Source: Acidimicrobiales bacterium (lineage in GTDB: Bacteria > Actinomycetota > Acidimicrobiia > Acidimicrobiales > Aldehydirespiratoraceae). Taken from it: DNA of 56,225 bases. This document shows positions 52,911 to 56,225 of this stretch, piece by piece. Every line of letters starts with the position of its first letter. Position 1 is the first letter of the stretch. The stretch covers positions 1 through 56,225 of the forward strand of contig JAJCXX010000031.1 in the NCBI GenBank assembly GCA_029263195.1. The letters run 5' to 3'. Under the pieces are notes generated by a model. The model did not search any database. It had not been told where the DNA came from and was given only the letters and a program-made list of their open reading frames with translations. A program made the translations under genes and the position numbers.

Positions 52911-54869
52911 ATGCCACCTATCTGGACACCGTCGCCCGACCGGGTGGCCAGAGCCAACCTCACCCGGTTCGCCGATCAGGTCGGGGTCGACGGGTTCGAG
53001 GAACTTCACGAATGGTCGCTGTCCCATCCGGGAGAGTTCTGGGCGGCAGCCTGGGATCATCTGGGAATGATCGGTGAGAGGGGCGACACCCTCATGGACC
53101 GCTCCGGCGATCTGGCGGACGTGCGTTTTCATCCCGATGCCCGGCTCAACGTGGCCGAGAATCTGCTGGCCGGGGCGGGCGCAGCCGACGACGACATCGC
53201 CATGATCTTTCGTGGAGAAGACACGACAGTTCGGCCCGGGGTCACCAGCCGCGAGATCACCTGGAACGAGCTCAGGACCCTGGTCGGACGACTTCAGCTC
53301 GCCATGCGACGGGTCGGGGTCGGCGAAGGCGACCGGGTTGCGGCCTGGCTTCCCAACATTCCGGAGACCTACGCGGTCATGCTGGCCGCCGCGTCGATCG
53401 GCGCCGTCTTCTCCTCGACATCACCGGACTTCGGTGTCGACGGGGTGATCGACCGATTCAGCCAGATCTCCCCCACCGTCCTGTTCGCTTGCGACGGCTA
53501 CCCCTACGGCGGTCGGGTTCACGACCGGGTCGGGCCTCTGGCCGAGGTCGCCGCGGCTCTACCGACGGTTCGCGATGTGATCGTGGTGCCGTTCATGGGA
53601 GACGGGACCACCGGAGGAATCGACCGGGCGATCACACTCGAAGGCTTTGTCGACGGGATCGAGCCTCGACCACCTGAGTTCGTGCGGCTCCCGTTCGACC
53701 ACCCGTGGTACATCCTCTTTTCCTCGGGTACCACCGGAAAGCCGAAGTGCATCGTGCACCGCACCGGCGGGGTCCTGCTCAAGCACCTCGTCGAACACCA
53801 GCTCCACTGCGATGTGAAGCCCGGCGACCACGTCTTCTACTTCACGACTGCCGGCTGGATGATGTGGAACTGGCTGGCCTCGGGATTGGCCTCCGGGGCC
53901 ACCTTGGTGCTCTACGACGGATCCCCGTTCCATCCCGACGGAAACCGTCTGTTCGACCTCATCGACGAAGTCGACATAACTCTGTTCGGGACATCGGCCA
54001 AGTTCATCGAGTCGGTGGCGAAAGCAGGTATCGAGCCGATCACGACCCACGACCTGTCGAGCCTCCGCACCATCACCTCGACCGGTTCGACGTTGGTGGC
54101 CGAGGGATTCCACACCGTCCATGAGTCGATCAAAGCCGACGTGCACTTGGCCTCGATCTCCGGCGGAACCGACCTCTGCGGATGCCTCGTGGCGGGTGAC
54201 CCCACCTCGTCGGTGTGGGCCGGGGAGATCCAACGTCCGGCTCTCGGCCTGGAGATCGACGTCGTCGGACCCGACGGCGCGGCGTTGGGCGCAGGCGAAC
54301 GCGGTGAGCTGGTGTGTCGATCGTCCTTCCCATCGGTGCCGCTGAGGTTCGTGGACGACCCGGATGACCAGCGCTTCCACGCCGCCTATTTCGATCGCTT
54401 CCCCGGGATCTGGCACCAAGGCGACTTCGCCGAACGAACCGAACACGGCGGTTTCGTGATCCACGGTCGCTCCGACGCGACTCTCAATCCAGGAGGCGTG
54501 CGCATCGGCACGGCCGAGATCTACCGACAGGTCGACAAGGTGCCGGAGGTGCTCGAGGCGATCGTGATCGGGCAGGACTGGGGCGACGACACTCGCGTGG
54601 TGCTGTTCGTGGTCTTGCGCGACGGCGAGGAACTCACCGACCCGCTCATCGCGACGATCAAACAGACGGTCCGGGAGGGAGCAACACCCCGCCACGTCCC
54701 GTCGGTGATAGCGGCCGTGCCAGAGATTCCTCGCACGCGCAGTGGGAAGATCGTCGAGCTGGCGGTCCGTAAGGTCGTCCACGGTCTGCCGATCGACAAC
54801 ACCGAGGCGATCGCCAATCCCGAGTCCCTAGGTCATTTCGCCGGACATCCGTCGCTCGACGTCGGCTAA
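52911..54869 (+). CDS. acetoacetyl-CoA synthetase
   Basis: 652 residues, full length for acetoacetate-CoA ligase. The N-terminal cap (WTPSPDRVARANLTRFADQVG...FWAAAWDHLG) and LNVAENLL are specific for this branch; FSSGTTGKPKCIVH, the SISGGTDLCG motif, WHQGDFAERTEHGGFVIHGRSDATLNPGGVRIG and the final PRTRSGKIVELAVRK (catalytic Lys) complete the ligase. It activates acetoacetate with ATP and CoA. Its TAA stop forms part of the -10 box of the next gene. Confidence 0.93.
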   Translation: MPPIWTPSPDRVARANLTRFADQVGVDGFEELHEWSLSHPGEFWAAAWDHLGMIGERGDTLMDRSGDLADVRFHPDARLNVAENLLAGAGAADDDIAMIFRGEDTTVRPGVTSREITWNELRTLVGRLQLAMRRVGVGEGDRVAAWLPNIPETYAVMLAAASIGAVFSSTSPDFGVDGVIDRFSQISPTVLFACDGYPYGGRVHDRVGPLAEVAAALPTVRDVIVVPFMGDGTTGGIDRAITLEGFVDGIEPRPPEFVRLPFDHPWYILFSSGTTGKPKCIVHRTGGVLLKHLVEHQLHCDVKPGDHVFYFTTAGWMMWNWLASGLASGATLVLYDGSPFHPDGNRLFDLIDEVDITLFGTSAKFIESVAKAGIEPITTHDLSSLRTITSTGSTLVAEGFHTVHESIKADVHLASISGGTDLCGCLVAGDPTSSVWAGEIQRPALGLEIDVVGPDGAALGAGERGELVCRSSFPSVPLRFVDDPDDQRFHAAYFDRFPGIWHQGDFAERTEHGGFVIHGRSDATLNPGGVRIGTAEIYRQVDKVPEVLEAIVIGQDWGDDTRVVLFVVLRDGEELTDPLIATIKQTVREGATPRHVPSVIAAVPEIPRTRSGKIVELAVRKVVHGLPIDNTEAIANPESLGHFAGHPSLDVG

Positions 54870-54872
54870 CTT
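54867..54872 (+). promoter_or_regulatory. -10 box of a leaderless promoter (TAACTT) that overlaps a stop codon
   Basis: TAACTT begins with the TAA stop of the acetoacetyl-CoA synthetase gene, followed by 6 nt (CACGAG) and the ATG of the hydrolase. Confidence 0.55.
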
Positions 54873-54878
54873 CACGAG

Positions 54879-55763
54879 ATGTCGTCAATCGAAGCCAACG
54901 GGATAACCATCGAGTACGAAGCCCGCGGTGAAGGGCCGCCGGTGCTACTGGTGATGGGACTCGGCGGACAGCTCACCGATTGGCCCGAGGAACTTGTCGA
55001 CGGATTCGTCACAAGGGGCTTCAAGACGATCGTGTTCGACAATCGCGACTCCGGCCTCAGCTCTGAGACCGACTGGGAGGCACCGGGCCTGGCCGCCACC
55101 ATCAGGGCCTACCTCTTTCGCCGGAAGCTGAAGGAGGTCGGCTACACGGTCGACGACATGGCGGCCGACGCCGCCGGTCTTCTCACCGCGCTCGATGTCG
55201 GACCCGCCCACCTGGTCGGCATCTCGATGGGGGGCATGATTTCCCAAGCCATGGCGATCAACCATCCCGGACTCGTCCTGTCGCTCTGCTCGATCATGTC
55301 CAATCCCGGCGACCGGCGAAACGGCTTGATGACCGGGCGGCTGATGATGAAGGCACGCAAACTGCAACCGACGAGTCGCGACAACGCCGTCGAGCAGTCT
55401 CTCGAGACATTTGAACTGATCGGCGGAGAGAACTTCGATCCGGTAGCCCAGCGACCACTGGTCGAGCGCAGCGTTGAACGCAGCTACCGGCCCGAAGGTA
55501 TGTCCCGCCAGACCGCCGCCATTGCCGGCAGTCCCGACCGCACCCCCGGACTCAGGCGACTGAGAGTTCCCACTCTCGTGATTCACGGACTTCAGGATCC
55601 GTTGGTGAAGCCCTCCGGTGGAGTCGCCACCGCCAACGCCGTGAACGGGTCGAGATTGTTGATGTTCCCCGACATGGGTCACGACCTACCGGCCAATCGC
55701 AACGATGAGACCGTCGACGCGATCGTCGCCAACTTCTCCCGGGCGACCGTTCCCGCTCGATGA
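54879..55763 (+). CDS. alpha/beta hydrolase
   Basis: 294 residues: LLVMGLGGQLTDW oxyanion region, nucleophile elbow GISMGGM (catalytic Ser), VIHGLQDPLV (acid) and FPDMGHDLP (His). It resembles the generic hydrolase branch near chloroperoxidases and epoxide hydrolases; no substrate can be named. Leaderless start. Confidence 0.88.
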   Translation: MSSIEANGITIEYEARGEGPPVLLVMGLGGQLTDWPEELVDGFVTRGFKTIVFDNRDSGLSSETDWEAPGLAATIRAYLFRRKLKEVGYTVDDMAADAAGLLTALDVGPAHLVGISMGGMISQAMAINHPGLVLSLCSIMSNPGDRRNGLMTGRLMMKARKLQPTSRDNAVEQSLETFELIGGENFDPVAQRPLVERSVERSYRPEGMSRQTAAIAGSPDRTPGLRRLRVPTLVIHGLQDPLVKPSGGVATANAVNGSRLLMFPDMGHDLPANRNDETVDAIVANFSRATVPAR

Positions 55764-55796
55764 GCGGGTCATGATCCGGCGAGCTGCGGAGCCTTC

Positions 55797-56225
55797 ATGA
55801 CGATCCAGCCTGCGATCATCAGCGATCCTGATGAGGTCACCCCGGAGTGGATGACCGAGGTGATGAGGGGGGCCGGTCACGACGTGCGGATCACCGATCT
55901 CTCACGCGAGTCGGTCGGCACCGGACAGATGGCCCACAACGAACGGTTCTACTTCGGTTTCGCCGAAGGCGGCGCCGGCTCGTGCCCGGCCACCGTCGTG
56001 GTGAAGTTCCCTTCGCCGAGCGAGGAGAGCCGAGCCGCCGGGGCCCAGGGCATCTACCGCAACGAAGTCCGCTTCTATACCGACCTGGCCGAGGGCTTGC
56101 CGATCTCGACCGCGGTCTGCATCCATGGCGCAGTGGCGGACGACTCCACCGTATTCACGCTGGTGTTGGAGGATCTCGCCCCGGCCCGACCCGGCAACCA
56201 ACTCCATGGCGCCACCGACGAACAG
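55797..56225 (+). CDS. aminoglycoside phosphotransferase/ecdysteroid kinase-like protein, 3' truncated by window edge
   Basis: First 143 residues of a protein whose frame runs into the window end. The segment FYFGFAEGG...ATVVVKFPSPSEESR (nucleotide-binding Lys in VVKF), NEVRFYTDLAEGLPI (conserved Glu) and LVLEDLAPARPGNQL (hinge) fits the APH/choline-kinase-like fold, of the type found as acyl-CoA dehydrogenase-associated phosphotransferases. GGAG precedes the ATG. The catalytic loop lies beyond the edge. Confidence 0.8.
   Translation, partial: MTIQPAIISDPDEVTPEWMTEVMRGAGHDVRITDLSRESVGTGQMAHNERFYFGFAEGGAGSCPATVVVKFPSPSEESRAAGAQGIYRNEVRFYTDLAEGLPISTAVCIHGAVADDSTVFTLVLEDLAPARPGNQLHGATDEQ

Noticed and set aside
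50934-53132. 732-codon open frame on the minus strand
   Set aside because: It lies opposite the ABC-F and acetoacetyl-CoA synthetase genes, whose motifs are complete; long antisense frames are expected in high-GC DNA. No domain was recognisable in it.

Overview
The window is high-GC and densely coded on both strands. It is almost certainly from an actinobacterium, and an uncultured or marine Acidimicrobiia-like lineage is my best guess. The reasons are a DUF3097 gene, an MprAB/PhoPR-like two-component system, many CoA-ligase, CaiB and thiolase genes, and many apparently leaderless genes with a TAnnnT box exactly 6 nt before an ATG or GTG start. I saw no tRNA, rRNA, CRISPR array or insertion sequence. 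The taxonomic call is inference; no marker gene was searched.

Layout. 1-7.1 kb (minus strand): gamma-glutamyltransferase-like protein, a fused HMG-CoA-synthase-like/DUF35 protein without the expected cysteines, an SCP-x-type thiolase, a double-length CaiB/BaiF CoA-transferase and a truncated alpha/beta hydrolase. 7.1-9.3 kb: YaaA-like protein facing a von Willebrand A lipoprotein. 9.4-11.2 kb: nucleotidyltransferase plus galactokinase. 11.3-13.4 kb: histidine phosphatase, zinc alcohol dehydrogenase and VOC protein. 13.4-20.4 kb: menaquinone locus with menE on plus (behind a possible leaderless leader peptide) and an overlapping menF-menD-menH-menC operon on minus. Its first gene fuses a MerR-type regulator to isochorismate synthase. 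20.4-24.5 kb: DUF3097, then a MarR regulator and two fold-type-II PLP enzymes. 24.6-30.6 kb: five-gene minus-strand operon of a large cysteine-bearing lipoprotein and two ABC-2 ATPase/permease pairs, with a 33-bp tandem duplication before its first gene. 30.7-32.3 kb: small accessory-looking patch (VOC protein, 91-aa orphan followed by a 30-bp perfect palindrome, small membrane protein). 32.3-41.5 kb: acyl-CoA ligases, helicase, enoyl-CoA hydratase, thioesterase-like protein, patatin and PsuG. 41.6-45.1 kb: heterodimeric ABC exporter. 45.1-47.1 kb: transaminase and omega-amidase-like pair. 47.1-50.1 kb: secreted protein and a two-component system whose upstream regions share similar 11-bp-spaced direct repeats. 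50.1-56.2 kb: SurE, ABC-F, acetoacetyl-CoA synthetase, alpha/beta hydrolase and a phosphotransferase-like gene cut by the window end.

The strongest candidates for something undescribed are the MerR-isochorismate synthase fusion heading the menaquinone operon, the cysteine-free HMGS/DUF35 fusion beside a thiolase, and the predicted shared operator linking the two-component system to the adjacent secreted protein.
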